Source of the DNA: Vulcanococcus sp.
GTDB taxonomy: Bacteria; Cyanobacteriota; Cyanobacteriia; PCC-6307; Cyanobiaceae
DNA: 56,541 bases
Reading direction: 5' to 3'
Assembly: GCA_019264575.1 (NCBI GenBank)
Contig: JAHUZV010000026.1
Coordinates: 90,845-147,385 of the forward strand
A program made the position numbers and the translations under genes. This document shows positions 1 to 6,958 of this stretch, in pieces; the first letter of the stretch is position 1; every line of letters starts with the position of its first letter. A model generated the notes under the pieces. It worked only from the letters and a program-made list of their open reading frames with translations. It had not been told where the DNA came from and did not search any database.

Positions 1-2
1 TT

Positions 3-623
3 CCCACGCTCCCGGCCGAGTTGCTGGCGGGAGGCCTGCTCAGCCGCGCCGCCGTTTGTTTTGCCCTGGCCCTGGTGGCCGGTGTGCTGCTTTGGTGGGC
101 GCAAACCCCATGGCGGCGGGGGTGGTTGCTGGCCCAGCAGCTGGCTGTCGTGGCCTTTGCCGTCACGGCACTGCAGCCCCTTGTGGCCTTCGGGGATCGC
201 CTGCGGCAGGCACCGCTGCGGCGCCTTGCAGCGGCTGTTTTGGATGAGAGGCGCAGCGGCGAGCCCCTGGCGATGGTGGGCATCCTGAAGCCCTCAATCC
301 ACTTCTATACCGATCAGGTGGTGATCTACGAAGGGGTGCAAGCCAATGGCCCGCTCAACCTCAACGACCGCCTGCTGAACGAACGCCGCGCCGGGCAGCA
401 GCCATCCCCACCGGCGGCCCAGAACACCGTGTTGGTGGTGATCGATCAACGCACGGCCCAGCTGCCCCACTGGCGTGGGCTGGCCCACCAGCCTTTGGCA
501 CAGGAAGGCTTGTTCGCCCTTTGGCGGGTGCCGCGGCAGGCCTTAGATCAATGGGCCCAGCGGTTGCGGGCGGCTGGCCTGCCGCCGCCGGATTGGCAGC
601 AGCCGAGGCCCGAGCGTTACTGA
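3..623 (+). CDS. GT39-like membrane glycosyltransferase, C-terminal part
   Basis: The reading frame is open to the left edge of the window, so only the last 206 or so residues are present and the real start lies outside. The fragment begins with two hydrophobic segments of about 20 residues each (roughly residues 12-35 and 45-65). A soluble stretch follows with the pattern MVGILKPSIHFYTD and then an acidic, proline-rich tail. This layout resembles the C-terminal end of glycosyltransferase family 39 (ArnT/PMT-like) proteins, which move sugars from polyprenyl-phosphate donors on the outer face of the inner membrane. Substrate cannot be told from this piece. The family assignment is inference from general resemblance and is moderate. 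Confidence 0.55.
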   Translation, partial: PTLPAELLAGGLLSRAAVCFALALVAGVLLWWAQTPWRRGWLLAQQLAVVAFAVTALQPLVAFGDRLRQAPLRRLAAAVLDERRSGEPLAMVGILKPSIHFYTDQVVIYEGVQANGPLNLNDRLLNERRAGQQPSPPAAQNTVLVVIDQRTAQLPHWRGLAHQPLAQEGLFALWRVPRQALDQWAQRLRAAGLPPPDWQQPRPERY

Positions 624-641
624 GCTCCCCGGGGCGTTGGT

Positions 642-1196
642 TCAGCCGTCGGCGGGTGTGCCCATGGCCACGCCGTTATCCATGCGTTCGCGCTGGCAGA
701 AGCTGCAGTGCCCCCAGCGCTCTAGTTCACCGGCGGGGGCTGGTCGCTGGCAGCTGGGGCAGCTGGCCATGCCGAACACATCCACCCGGCTGGGGTGATG
801 TGCCCACACCTGCTCCTCTTCCTCGCTGCCAAAAGGAGGCAAGGGGGTGGCTTGATGCTGCTGCAGCACCAGATCCTTCACTGAAAACCCAGCTCCACGC
901 AGGGCACCGAGCAAGCGGTGTTTGTTGAAGCGCAGCGCTTGCAGCCATTGGGGATGGCTGGCGCCCACCACCAGGCGTCCGCCCTGCAGCCGCAGCGGCC
1001 GGCAATGGGGGGCGAGTTGGGCGCCGGCGATCTTGGGCCAGGCCTGCCACAGGGCCGCCAGGTTTTCATCGCGCTGCCATTGCCGCTGGAGTTGCTCCAA
1101 GCAGCCCACCACGGTTTGCAGCGGCGGCCGCGGCGGCGGCACCAGCAGGTTCACACTGCCCTGGCGCCGGGTTTGGTTGCGGGGGGCGGCAGGCAT
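642..1196 (-). CDS. DUF721/DciA-like protein with C-terminal zinc ribbon
   Basis: A 184-residue protein. Residues about 25-112 form a DUF721 (DciA-like) domain, recognisable by LWQAWPKIAGAQLAPHCRP and by GASHPQWLQALRFNK. DciA is the replicative helicase operator or loader in bacteria lacking DnaC, so a role in placing DnaB on DNA is likely. After an acidic linker (SEEEEQ) the tail carries two CxxC pairs, Cys146/Cys149 and Cys164/Cys167, spaced like a small zinc ribbon. The gene lies tail-to-tail with the upstream glycosyltransferase and is divergent from vipp1, with 88 bases between starts. The domain call is fairly secure; the zinc-binding role of the tail is inferred. Confidence 0.75.
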   Translation of the reverse strand: MPAAPRNQTRRQGSVNLLVPPPRPPLQTVVGCLEQLQRQWQRDENLAALWQAWPKIAGAQLAPHCRPLRLQGGRLVVGASHPQWLQALRFNKHRLLGALRGAGFSVKDLVLQQHQATPLPPFGSEEEEQVWAHHPSRVDVFGMASCPSCQRPAPAGELERWGHCSFCQRERMDNGVAMGTPADG

Positions 1197-1284
1197 GTCG
1201 CAACGCTACGGGAGATGCGGCAATCACGCTGTGCCGCTGCGGCGGGCACTGGTTAGCCTCGTCGCCTGCCCCGTATCCCAAGCC

Positions 1285-2052
1285 ATGGGCTTTTTTGATC
1301 GCCTCAGCCGTCTGGTGCGCGCGAACGCCAATGCCGTGGTGGGGGCCATGGAGGATCCGGCCAAGATCCTCGATCAGTCGGTGGCCGACATGCAGGCCGA
1401 CCTGGTGAAGCTGCGCCAGGCCGTGGCCACAGCCATCGCCAGCCAGAAGCGCATCCAAAACCAGGCCGAGCAAGCCGAAGCCCAAGCCAACACCTGGTAC
1501 GAACGCGCCGAGCTGGCGCTGAAGAAAGGCGAGGAAGACCTGGCCCGTGAAGCCCTCGGCCGCCGCAAAACCTGCCAGGACACAGCCACAGCCCTCAACA
1601 CCCAGCTGCAGAGCCAGGCCGGCCAGGTGGAGCAGCTCAAGCAGAGCCTGGTGAAGCTCGAGAGCAAGATCGCCGAGGCCAAAACCAAAAAAGACATGCT
1701 CAAAGCCCGGGCCCAGGCGGCCCAGGCCCAGGAGCAACTGCAGAGCGCCGTGGGCAACCTCGGCACCAACAGCTCCATGGCCGCCTTCGAGCGGATGGAG
1801 GAGAAGGTGCAGAGCCTTGAGGCTCGCAGCCAGGCCGCTGCTGAGCTGGCGGGTGCCGATCTGGAGAGTCAGTTCGCGGCCCTGGAAGGTGCCCCTGAGG
1901 TGGATGACGAACTGGCCGCTCTCAAGGGCAAGCTGGCTGGCACCGCTCCGGCGGCGGCACTGCCAGAGACTGGCGGTGCGGTGCAACCGGTGAAGGTGGA
2001 GGAGGTGGATGCGGAGCTCGAGGAGCTGAAGCGCTCGATCGACAAGCTCTGA
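1285..2052 (+). CDS. vipp1: Vipp1/IM30, PspA-family membrane-remodelling protein
   Basis: This 255-residue protein begins MGFFDRLSRLVRAN and continues with the MEDPAKILDQSV segment typical of the PspA/IM30 family. Long charged, Ala/Gln/Lys-rich helices (about 26-190) form the coiled-coil hairpin. After a linker rich in Pro and Ala, the C-terminal 18 residues (VDAELEELKRSIDKL) match the extra terminal helix that separates Vipp1 from PspA. Vipp1 forms rings and rods on thylakoid and plasma membranes and supports thylakoid biogenesis and membrane protection. The frame is open further upstream, but the ATG at 1285 gives the conserved amphipathic N-terminal helix and is the correct start. Thioredoxin follows closely on the same strand. 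Confidence 0.92.
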   Translation: MGFFDRLSRLVRANANAVVGAMEDPAKILDQSVADMQADLVKLRQAVATAIASQKRIQNQAEQAEAQANTWYERAELALKKGEEDLAREALGRRKTCQDTATALNTQLQSQAGQVEQLKQSLVKLESKIAEAKTKKDMLKARAQAAQAQEQLQSAVGNLGTNSSMAAFERMEEKVQSLEARSQAAAELAGADLESQFAALEGAPEVDDELAALKGKLAGTAPAAALPETGGAVQPVKVEEVDAELEELKRSIDKL

Positions 2053-2084
2053 TCCATACAATCGCCGCAGCGTTGACTGCCGCC

Positions 2085-2405
2085 GTGTCTGTTCTGCACC
2101 TCACCGATGCCAACTTCCAGGCCGAGGTGCTCGACGCAGACACCCCGGTGCTCGTGGATGTGTGGGCTGAGTGGTGTGGGCCCTGCCGGCTGATGGCCCC
2201 CATGATGGATTGGGCTGCCGGTGAATACGCCGGCAAGTTGGCTGTGGGCAAGCTCGAGGCGGATCCCAACCCCACCGCTCGCGATCAGATGGGGATTCAG
2301 GGCCTGCCCACCCTGGTGATTTTCAAGAACGGCCAGGAGTTGGCACGCCACGAAGGCGCCATGGCCAAGCCCCAGCTCAAGGCCTTCCTGGATGCCAATC
2401 TCTGA
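2085..2405 (+). CDS. trxA: Thioredoxin
   Basis: A thioredoxin of 106 residues from the GTG at 2085 (MSVLHLTDANF), or 110 from a TTG at 2073; neither has a clear ribosome site. The redox centre is WCGPC at residues 30-34, and the cis-proline segment is GLPTLVIF. The full thioredoxin fold is present with no extra domain, so it is a cytosolic dithiol reductant. It starts 32 bases after vipp1 and its stop overlaps the start of the next aminotransferase by 14 bases, suggesting translational coupling. Several thioredoxins usually coexist in cyanobacteria, so the symbol is a family label and not a claim of orthology to one copy. Confidence 0.9.
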   Translation: MSVLHLTDANFQAEVLDADTPVLVDVWAEWCGPCRLMAPMMDWAAGEYAGKLAVGKLEADPNPTARDQMGIQGLPTLVIFKNGQELARHEGAMAKPQLKAFLDANL

Positions 2406-3612
2406 GGCGCAAACAGCGCTGCATCGCTCCGATCGCGTTGCTGTTCTCGGCAGCGGCGTCTTTGCGCGCAACGATCAGCGCAAGCAGGCCTACCGGCTGA
2501 CGGCCGCTGACTCTGGCAAACCGCCGCTGCTGGATCTCTCGCTTGGATCCACCGATCTGCAGCCTCCAGAAGCGGCGATCCAGGCGATCCGCGATCAGCT
2601 GGGCCGGCCTGAGAGCGCGGCCTACTGCCTGCATGGCGCCACCCTGCCGTTCCGTGAGGCTGTGGCCGCCTGGGCTCAGCGGCGCTTTGGGGTTGCGGTG
2701 GATCCGGAGCAGGAGGTGTTGCTGCTGGTGGGTTCCCAGGAGGGCACGGCCCACCTGCCCCTGGCTGTGCTCAATCCGGGCGATCCGGCGTTGTTGCTCG
2801 ATCCCTACTACCCCTCCCATCTCGGCGGGCTTCGCCTGGCCTCAGCCGAACCGCAGTTCCTCAAGCTCGATCCCGCTCAGGGCTTTGCGCCCCGCTTCGA
2901 TCAGATCAGCGCCAGCACGTGGGATGCCCTCAAGCTGATGGTGCTGGGCTTTCCCCACAACCCCACCGCCACCACAGGCCAGCAGGCCTGGGTGGATGAG
3001 GCCGCTGAGCGGGCCGTGCGCCACGGCGTGGTGTTTGCCCACGACAACCCCTACGTGGATCTGGCTCTCGAGGGTGAGGCCCCCGCGCTGCTGCGCTCGC
3101 CGCTCTGGCGCCAGTGCGGGATTGAGTTCTTCTCGTTTTCCAAGGGCTGGTGCCTGGGGGGGTATCGCATCGCTTTCGCCATCGGGGCTGAGCCGTTGAT
3201 CACGGCGCTTCGCCAGCTGAAGGGGGTGGTGGATTTCAACCAGAGCACGGCGCTGCAGGCCGGTGCCATTGCGGCCTTGGAGCAGGCCGGTGATTGGCCC
3301 GAGCGCATCAAGCCGATCTACCGCGAGCGGCGCGATCGGATGGCGGCGGTGCTGCAGCAGGCCGGGTGGCCGGTGCGGATTCCCTCGATGGCGCTGTATC
3401 TGTGGCTGGAGCTGCCGGAGCGGGCCCGCGCCGCTGGTTTGGATTCAGAGCAGTTCTGTGCGCAGCTCTTGAAAGCCACGGGGGTGTGCCTCACGCCCGG
3501 CAATGGCTTTGGTGCTGGCGGTGAGGGGTTTGCCCGCTTAGCGCTGGTGCATCCGATCGGAGAGCTCGAGGCAGGCGCACAGCGGATGGCGGCTTGGCTG
3601 GCTCAGCTCTGA
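2392..3612 (+). CDS. PLP-dependent class I/II aminotransferase
   Basis: A 406-residue fold-type I aminotransferase. Visible landmarks are YCLHGATLPFREAVAAW near the N-terminus, GFPHNPTATT (substrate and cofactor binding), the HDNPYVDL Asp region, and the pyridoxal-phosphate Schiff-base lysine Lys251 in SFSKGWCLGGYR. The overall pattern is closest to the LL-diaminopimelate/succinyldiaminopimelate aminotransferase branch, but the substrate cannot be fixed from sequence alone. The ATG at 2392 lies inside the thioredoxin end and the stop overlaps the TTG start of birA by 19 bases. Trx, aminotransferase and birA therefore form a coupled run. Confidence 0.85.
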   Translation: MPISEAQTALHRSDRVAVLGSGVFARNDQRKQAYRLTAADSGKPPLLDLSLGSTDLQPPEAAIQAIRDQLGRPESAAYCLHGATLPFREAVAAWAQRRFGVAVDPEQEVLLLVGSQEGTAHLPLAVLNPGDPALLLDPYYPSHLGGLRLASAEPQFLKLDPAQGFAPRFDQISASTWDALKLMVLGFPHNPTATTGQQAWVDEAAERAVRHGVVFAHDNPYVDLALEGEAPALLRSPLWRQCGIEFFSFSKGWCLGGYRIAFAIGAEPLITALRQLKGVVDFNQSTALQAGAIAALEQAGDWPERIKPIYRERRDRMAAVLQQAGWPVRIPSMALYLWLELPERARAAGLDSEQFCAQLLKATGVCLTPGNGFGAGGEGFARLALVHPIGELEAGAQRMAAWLAQL

Positions 3613-4349
3613 AAGCTGCCGCGATTGCCGCTGCCCTGCGGCGGCTGCCGGCGGATCAACCGCTGGCTTGGCGGCTGCGGGTGCTGCCGGTGTGCGCCAG
3701 CACGGAATTGGAGCTGGAGCGCTGGCTTCTGGCGGGCGCCGAGCCGCCGCTGGCGTTGCTGGCGCAGCAGCAGCGCCATGGCCATGGGCAGCAGGGCCGG
3801 GTGTGGCAGTCGCCGCCGGGTGGTGTGTGGCTCAGTGCGGCCATTCCCTGGCCAGAGGAGCCTGCGGCAGCGGCTTCGCTGGCCCTCGCTGCGGCGGTGG
3901 GGGTTGCGCTGCAACTGGAGGCGCTCGGGCTGAAGCCTCAGATCAAGTGGCCCAATGATCTCTTGATCGATGGCCGCAAGCTTGCTGGGATCCTGCCGCG
4001 ATTGCGCTGGCGCGGTGGCCGGGTGCGTTACGCCCAGCTCGGTGTGGGCCTCAATGGGGTGAACCGTGGGCCCGCTGGTGCCATCAACCTGGCCGAGGTC
4101 CTGGGCCAGCGCCAGCATCCACTGGCTCAGCCGGCATCCCTCGCGGCGCGGCTGTTGCGGGGCCTGGAGTGGGCAGCGGCCGCGTGCGATCAGCGTGAAT
4201 TGGTGCGGCGTCAGGCGGAGCAGCGCCTCGACCGGCCGGAGTGGATGGAGCACAAGGGCGAACGCTGGGCCGTGGCCGGCCTCGCCGCCGATGGCGGCCT
4301 GCGCCTTTGCCGAGGCAGTGCTTCGGCTGTGTTGCAGCGGGCTTTCTAG
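3594..4349 (+). CDS. birA: Biotin--[acetyl-CoA-carboxylase] ligase
   Basis: A 251-residue biotin protein ligase that activates biotin as biotinyl-AMP and attaches it to the carboxylase carrier protein. The biotin-binding loop (QGRVWQSPPGGVWLS) and the strongly conserved KWPNDLLIDGRKLAGIL segment are clear. There is no N-terminal helix-turn-helix, so this is a monofunctional enzyme and not a BirA repressor. The start is a TTG overlapping the previous gene. The last 18 codons and the stop lie in a 56-bp sequence that recurs 809 bases downstream beyond the HEPN/MNT cassette. The end of this gene may therefore have been supplied by the inserted DNA. Confidence 0.88.
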   Translation: MAGSALKAAAIAAALRRLPADQPLAWRLRVLPVCASTELELERWLLAGAEPPLALLAQQQRHGHGQQGRVWQSPPGGVWLSAAIPWPEEPAAAASLALAAAVGVALQLEALGLKPQIKWPNDLLIDGRKLAGILPRLRWRGGRVRYAQLGVGLNGVNRGPAGAINLAEVLGQRQHPLAQPASLAARLLRGLEWAAAACDQRELVRRQAEQRLDRPEWMEHKGERWAVAGLAADGGLRLCRGSASAVLQRAF

Positions 4350-4350
4350 A
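4295..4350. repeat. Direct repeat copy 1 (birA 3' end)
   Basis: This 56-bp block covers the last 18 codons of birA, its TAG stop and one further base. It matches 5104-5159 at 52 of 56 positions in the same orientation; the last 25 bases (4326-4350) are identical. Similarity stops sharply on both sides. Differences are at 4313, 4322, 4323 and 4325 and change only one amino acid in frame (Ser to Ala). Confidence 0.92.
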
Positions 4351-4362
4351 TTCTGATAGGCA

Positions 4363-4758
4363 TCAGGCTTCTAGTTTGTAGCCCAATCGCACAAGTAAGG
4401 CTTGTCGGAGTGCTCGTGCACAGGTGATGCTTTCGTTTGCATCGCTGCTGTCGATTGGATAACCCGGGTAGCGCATTGCCACCGCTGCTGAGGTCAGATC
4501 ATCAAGATCCTCTTCATCCCAGAACCATGCTCGATCTCGATTGGTGAGTAGGGCCGAGAGAGTGCGCAAGTCGTGTGTTTTGGGTACCTCGGCGCCGATG
4601 GCGAGGAGTGAAGCCTTCAATAGCTTTTCCACGCATTGCTGGCAGTGAAAGCATGTGGTGGTTGCCTGGGAGTCATGCGTTGCGAGCAGCTGAGCGGCTT
4701 CCCAGTCTTCTTCAGCTTTTTGTACCCACTGCCGCACAAGACTCGATAGATCAGCCAT
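4363..4758 (-). CDS. HEPN-domain protein of an MNT/HEPN pair
   Basis: A 131-residue, mainly helical protein. The HEPN signature is seen as FHCQQCVEKLLKASL (residues about 38-52), the KTHDLRTLSALL helix and the closing MRYPGY segment, matching the PF05168-type HEPN family. The ATG at 4758 overlaps the end of the upstream nucleotidyltransferase gene by 8 bases, the usual order for an MNT antitoxin followed by a HEPN partner. The RX4-6H ribonuclease motif of toxic HEPN proteins is not visible, so RNase activity is not supported. GC is visibly lower than in flanking genes (about 55% against 70% in sampled rows). The pair is bracketed by the birA-end repeats and is likely acquired DNA. Confidence 0.85.
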   Translation of the reverse strand: MADLSSLVRQWVQKAEEDWEAAQLLATHDSQATTTCFHCQQCVEKLLKASLLAIGAEVPKTHDLRTLSALLTNRDRAWFWDEEDLDDLTSAAVAMRYPGYPIDSSDANESITCARALRQALLVRLGYKLEA

Positions 4759-5080
4759 GCAGGACCTGGCCGTGATCGAAGGCTTCTTTGAGAAAAGGGT
4801 CACCCTGCTTGTACCGCTCAGCCGCTTCTTCGGGGCGCCAAAGCAGGAGGTCCAGCGGGAAATGGGGTTTACAGGTTTTGCGGATCTCTTTGATCTTGTT
4901 GAGGTGACGGCCTTCAAAAGGCATCACAACAACCATGTCGGCGTCGGAATCCCAACGCCCCTCGCCGCGGGCTAGAGATCCAAAGAGGATCACTTTCTCT
5001 GGTGCAAAGTTCTCCACAAGCCTCTGGGTAAAGGCCTCCAGCGCCTCTGCGCTCACCAATGGGGCGGGGGTGGTGATCAT
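4751..5080 (-). CDS. Minimal nucleotidyltransferase (MNT) of an MNT/HEPN pair
   Basis: A 109-residue protein from the ATG at 5080; a GTG at 5104, right at the edge of the direct repeat, would add 8 residues. It has the polymerase-beta-type minimal nucleotidyltransferase motif GSLARGEGRWDSDADMVVV, with the GS pair and the two-Asp SDxD metal site, and a third acidic position in FPLDLLLW. In characterised MntA/HepT systems such enzymes AMPylate or otherwise modify the HEPN toxin. The stop overlaps the HEPN start. The promoter would have to lie across repeat copy 2 or beyond. Function in this pair is inferred from family and context. Confidence 0.87.
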   Translation of the reverse strand: MITTPAPLVSAEALEAFTQRLVENFAPEKVILFGSLARGEGRWDSDADMVVVMPFEGRHLNKIKEIRKTCKPHFPLDLLLWRPEEAAERYKQGDPFLKEAFDHGQVLHG

Positions 5081-5103
5081 GGATCCATCATTGCGCCAAA
5101 ACA

Positions 5104-5159
5104 CGGCCTGCGCCTTTGCCGCGGCAGTGCGGCTGCTGTGTTGCAGCGGGCTTTCTAGA
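5104..5159. repeat. Direct repeat copy 2 (displaced birA-like 3' end)
   Basis: This is the second copy of the birA tail, 809 bases after copy 1. Read on the plus strand it still encodes GLRLCRGSAAAVLQRAF and a TAG stop, but it has no upstream coding sequence because the MNT gene begins here on the other strand. It ends one base after the stop, exactly as copy 1 does. The M23 peptidase gene starts 12 bases later. It is the probable original end of birA, left behind by the insertion, or a target-site relic. Confidence 0.92.
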
Positions 5160-5171
5160 GTTTGAGGCGCT

Positions 5172-6245
5172 TTGTTTGCGGCTGCTGTGCCTCGCCTCCA
5201 ACCGCTCAGCCTTCTGGCGGCTCTTCCGGCTTTGCTGGGAGGAGGCCTGGCCTGGGCTCAGCTGGAGGCTGCTCAGCCTGAAACACCCCAAGCAGCACCC
5301 ATGGCGCCGGTGGCGCCGCTGTTGCCGCCACCGGGCAGCACCGCCGTTCCCCTACGGCCGGATCCAAGCCGGCTGAGTGGTGCGGCCACGGCGCCCAAGC
5401 GCTTCGATCAATCCCTCGATGAATTGGTGCGCCAAGGGGTAGTGACGCCGAGCGAGCGCAATTTGGTGCGCGGTGGCGGTGGAGCGTTGGCACCGCTGGA
5501 TGTGGGGGCGTTCCAGCAGGCTTGCCGTGGGGGAGCCCTGTCTACGAGCGAGTGCCGCGGCGGCATCGCCTTGCGCTGGGGCCGCCGGAGCGGCAACTCG
5601 GGCAACACCGCGTGGGGCGGGCGCATCGGCGCCGATGGCATGCCGCTGCCGCCGCTCACGGTGCCGGTTTCGGCGCTGCTGTCAGGCAATGGCGGCAGTT
5701 TCAACCTTGCCAGCGTGTTTCGGGTGACGCCTCGGCCCGCGCCGGTGCTGGGCAATGGCAACCGCAGCCTGCTGCTTCCGATCATCGGCAGCGCGGTGAA
5801 CACCAGCGGCTTTGGTTGGCGTCTGCATCCCCTGCTTGGTGCCTGGCGCCTCCATGCCGGTGAAGATCTGGCGGCGCCGGAGGGCACGCCGGTGGTGGCG
5901 GCCCTCAGCGGCCGGGTGGTGAGCAGTGGGTTGGCGGGCGGCTATGGCCTGGCGGTGGAGGTGGAGCACCAGCGGCCGCTGCGGCGCACGCTGTATGGCC
6001 ACCTCTCCGAGCTGTATGTGAAGGCCGGCGATGTGGTGCGCCAGGGCGAAGTGATTGGTCGCGTGGGCAGCACGGGCCTCAGCACAGGGCCTCACCTGCA
6101 CTTTGAGCTCCGGGAGCCGGCGGCCGGCGGTTGGGTGGCGATCGATCCGGGCGACTTTGACCCTGGCAGTGGCCTCAAGGGCACCGATGCGATCGCGCTG
6201 TTGATGGGCCAGCTGCTGCAGAGCCTGGAGCGACCTCAGGCGTAG
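5172..6245 (+). CDS. M23-family metallopeptidase (LytM-type, exported)
   Basis: A 357-residue protein from a TTG start; a GTG at 5187 is an alternative. The first 30 residues are hydrophobic and end near AWAQ, consistent with a signal peptide. A long Pro/Ala-rich spacer follows. The C-terminal third is a LytM zinc endopeptidase domain with His228 and Asp232 (HAGED) and the His308-Leu-His310 pair in GPHLHFEL, so all metal and catalytic residues are present. Such enzymes cut peptidoglycan cross-links or act in septum and envelope remodelling. It directly follows the displaced birA tail, suggesting that birA and this gene were adjacent before the HEPN/MNT insertion. Confidence 0.87.
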   Translation: MFAAAVPRLQPLSLLAALPALLGGGLAWAQLEAAQPETPQAAPMAPVAPLLPPPGSTAVPLRPDPSRLSGAATAPKRFDQSLDELVRQGVVTPSERNLVRGGGGALAPLDVGAFQQACRGGALSTSECRGGIALRWGRRSGNSGNTAWGGRIGADGMPLPPLTVPVSALLSGNGGSFNLASVFRVTPRPAPVLGNGNRSLLLPIIGSAVNTSGFGWRLHPLLGAWRLHAGEDLAAPEGTPVVAALSGRVVSSGLAGGYGLAVEVEHQRPLRRTLYGHLSELYVKAGDVVRQGEVIGRVGSTGLSTGPHLHFELREPAAGGWVAIDPGDFDPGSGLKGTDAIALLMGQLLQSLERPQA

Positions 6246-6247
6246 GC

Positions 6248-6958
6248 CTAAGCCTGCGAGCCGGCGCCGCTGTCCACCAGCCGCCCATCGTGGAAATGCA
6301 CGATGCGCTCAGCTCGGGCGGCCACATCGTGTTCGTGGGTCACGAGCAGGATCGTCATCCCCTGGTCGCGGTGCAGCTCATCAAACAGATCCAACACTTC
6401 GTTGGTGGTCCGGGAATCGAGGGCGCCGGTGGGTTCATCGGCCAGCAGCAGATTCGGGTTGTTGATGATGGCCCGCGCCACGGCCACCCGTTGCTGCTGA
6501 CCGCCGGAGAGTTGGTTGGGTTTGTTGTGCAGCCGCTCGCCTAGGCCCACCCGCTGCAGGGCGGCGATGCCAAGTTCGCGGCGCCGGTCAGCTGGGACGC
6601 CGGCATACACCATCGGCAGCATCACGTTTTCGAGGGCGGTGAGTTCCTGCAGCAGGTGGAACTGCTGAAACACAAAGCCCAGTTCGCGGTTGCGGAGATC
6701 CGCCAGTTGGTCGTCGCTGAGGTGCTCCACGGCGGTGCCGTTGAGCTTGTAGCTGCCGCTGCTGGGGCGATCCAGGCAGCCGAGGATGTTCATCGCCGTG
6801 CTCTTGCCGGAGCCGGAGGTGCCCATCACCGCCAGATATTCGCCGCGGCGCACAGTGAGGCAGAGATCATCCAAGGCTGCAACAGCGGTGTCGCCGCTGC
6901 CGTACACCTTGCGGATGTGATCGAGCTCCGCCACCAGCGGAGCTGCAGCGCTGGTCAT
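6248..6958 (-). CDS. MacB/LolD/DevA-type ABC transporter ATPase
   Basis: A 236-residue ATPase with Walker A GTSGSGKST (residues 46-54), the Q-loop FVFQQFHLL, the signature LSGGQQQRVAVARA, Walker B LLLADEPTGALD and the switch His in VTHEHD. The wording is that of the MacB/LolD/DevA class, which powers export or lipoprotein-release permeases without moving substrate through the pore. No permease gene is adjacent. The ATG overlaps the stop of ndhB by one base (TGATG), so it is likely translated from the ndhB message. A matching HlyD/DevB-like adaptor lies at 48228-49397; the pairing is inference. Confidence 0.87.
   Translation of the reverse strand: MTSAAAPLVAELDHIRKVYGSGDTAVAALDDLCLTVRRGEYLAVMGTSGSGKSTAMNILGCLDRPSSGSYKLNGTAVEHLSDDQLADLRNRELGFVFQQFHLLQELTALENVMLPMVYAGVPADRRRELGIAALQRVGLGERLHNKPNQLSGGQQQRVAVARAIINNPNLLLADEPTGALDSRTTNEVLDLFDELHRDQGMTILLVTHEHDVAARAERIVHFHDGRLVDSGAGSQA

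Noticed and set aside
5104..5159. Copy 2 of the birA tail as part of a second, decayed birA gene
   Set aside because: There is no birA-like sequence upstream of 5104, only the MNT start on the other strand; the similarity begins abruptly.
6189..6196. HIP1 palindromes GCGATCGC, also at 33758, 34916, 42904, 43156 and 44737
   Set aside because: They are typical of cyanobacterial DNA and support the taxonomic call, but the number seen is not clearly above chance for this GC content.
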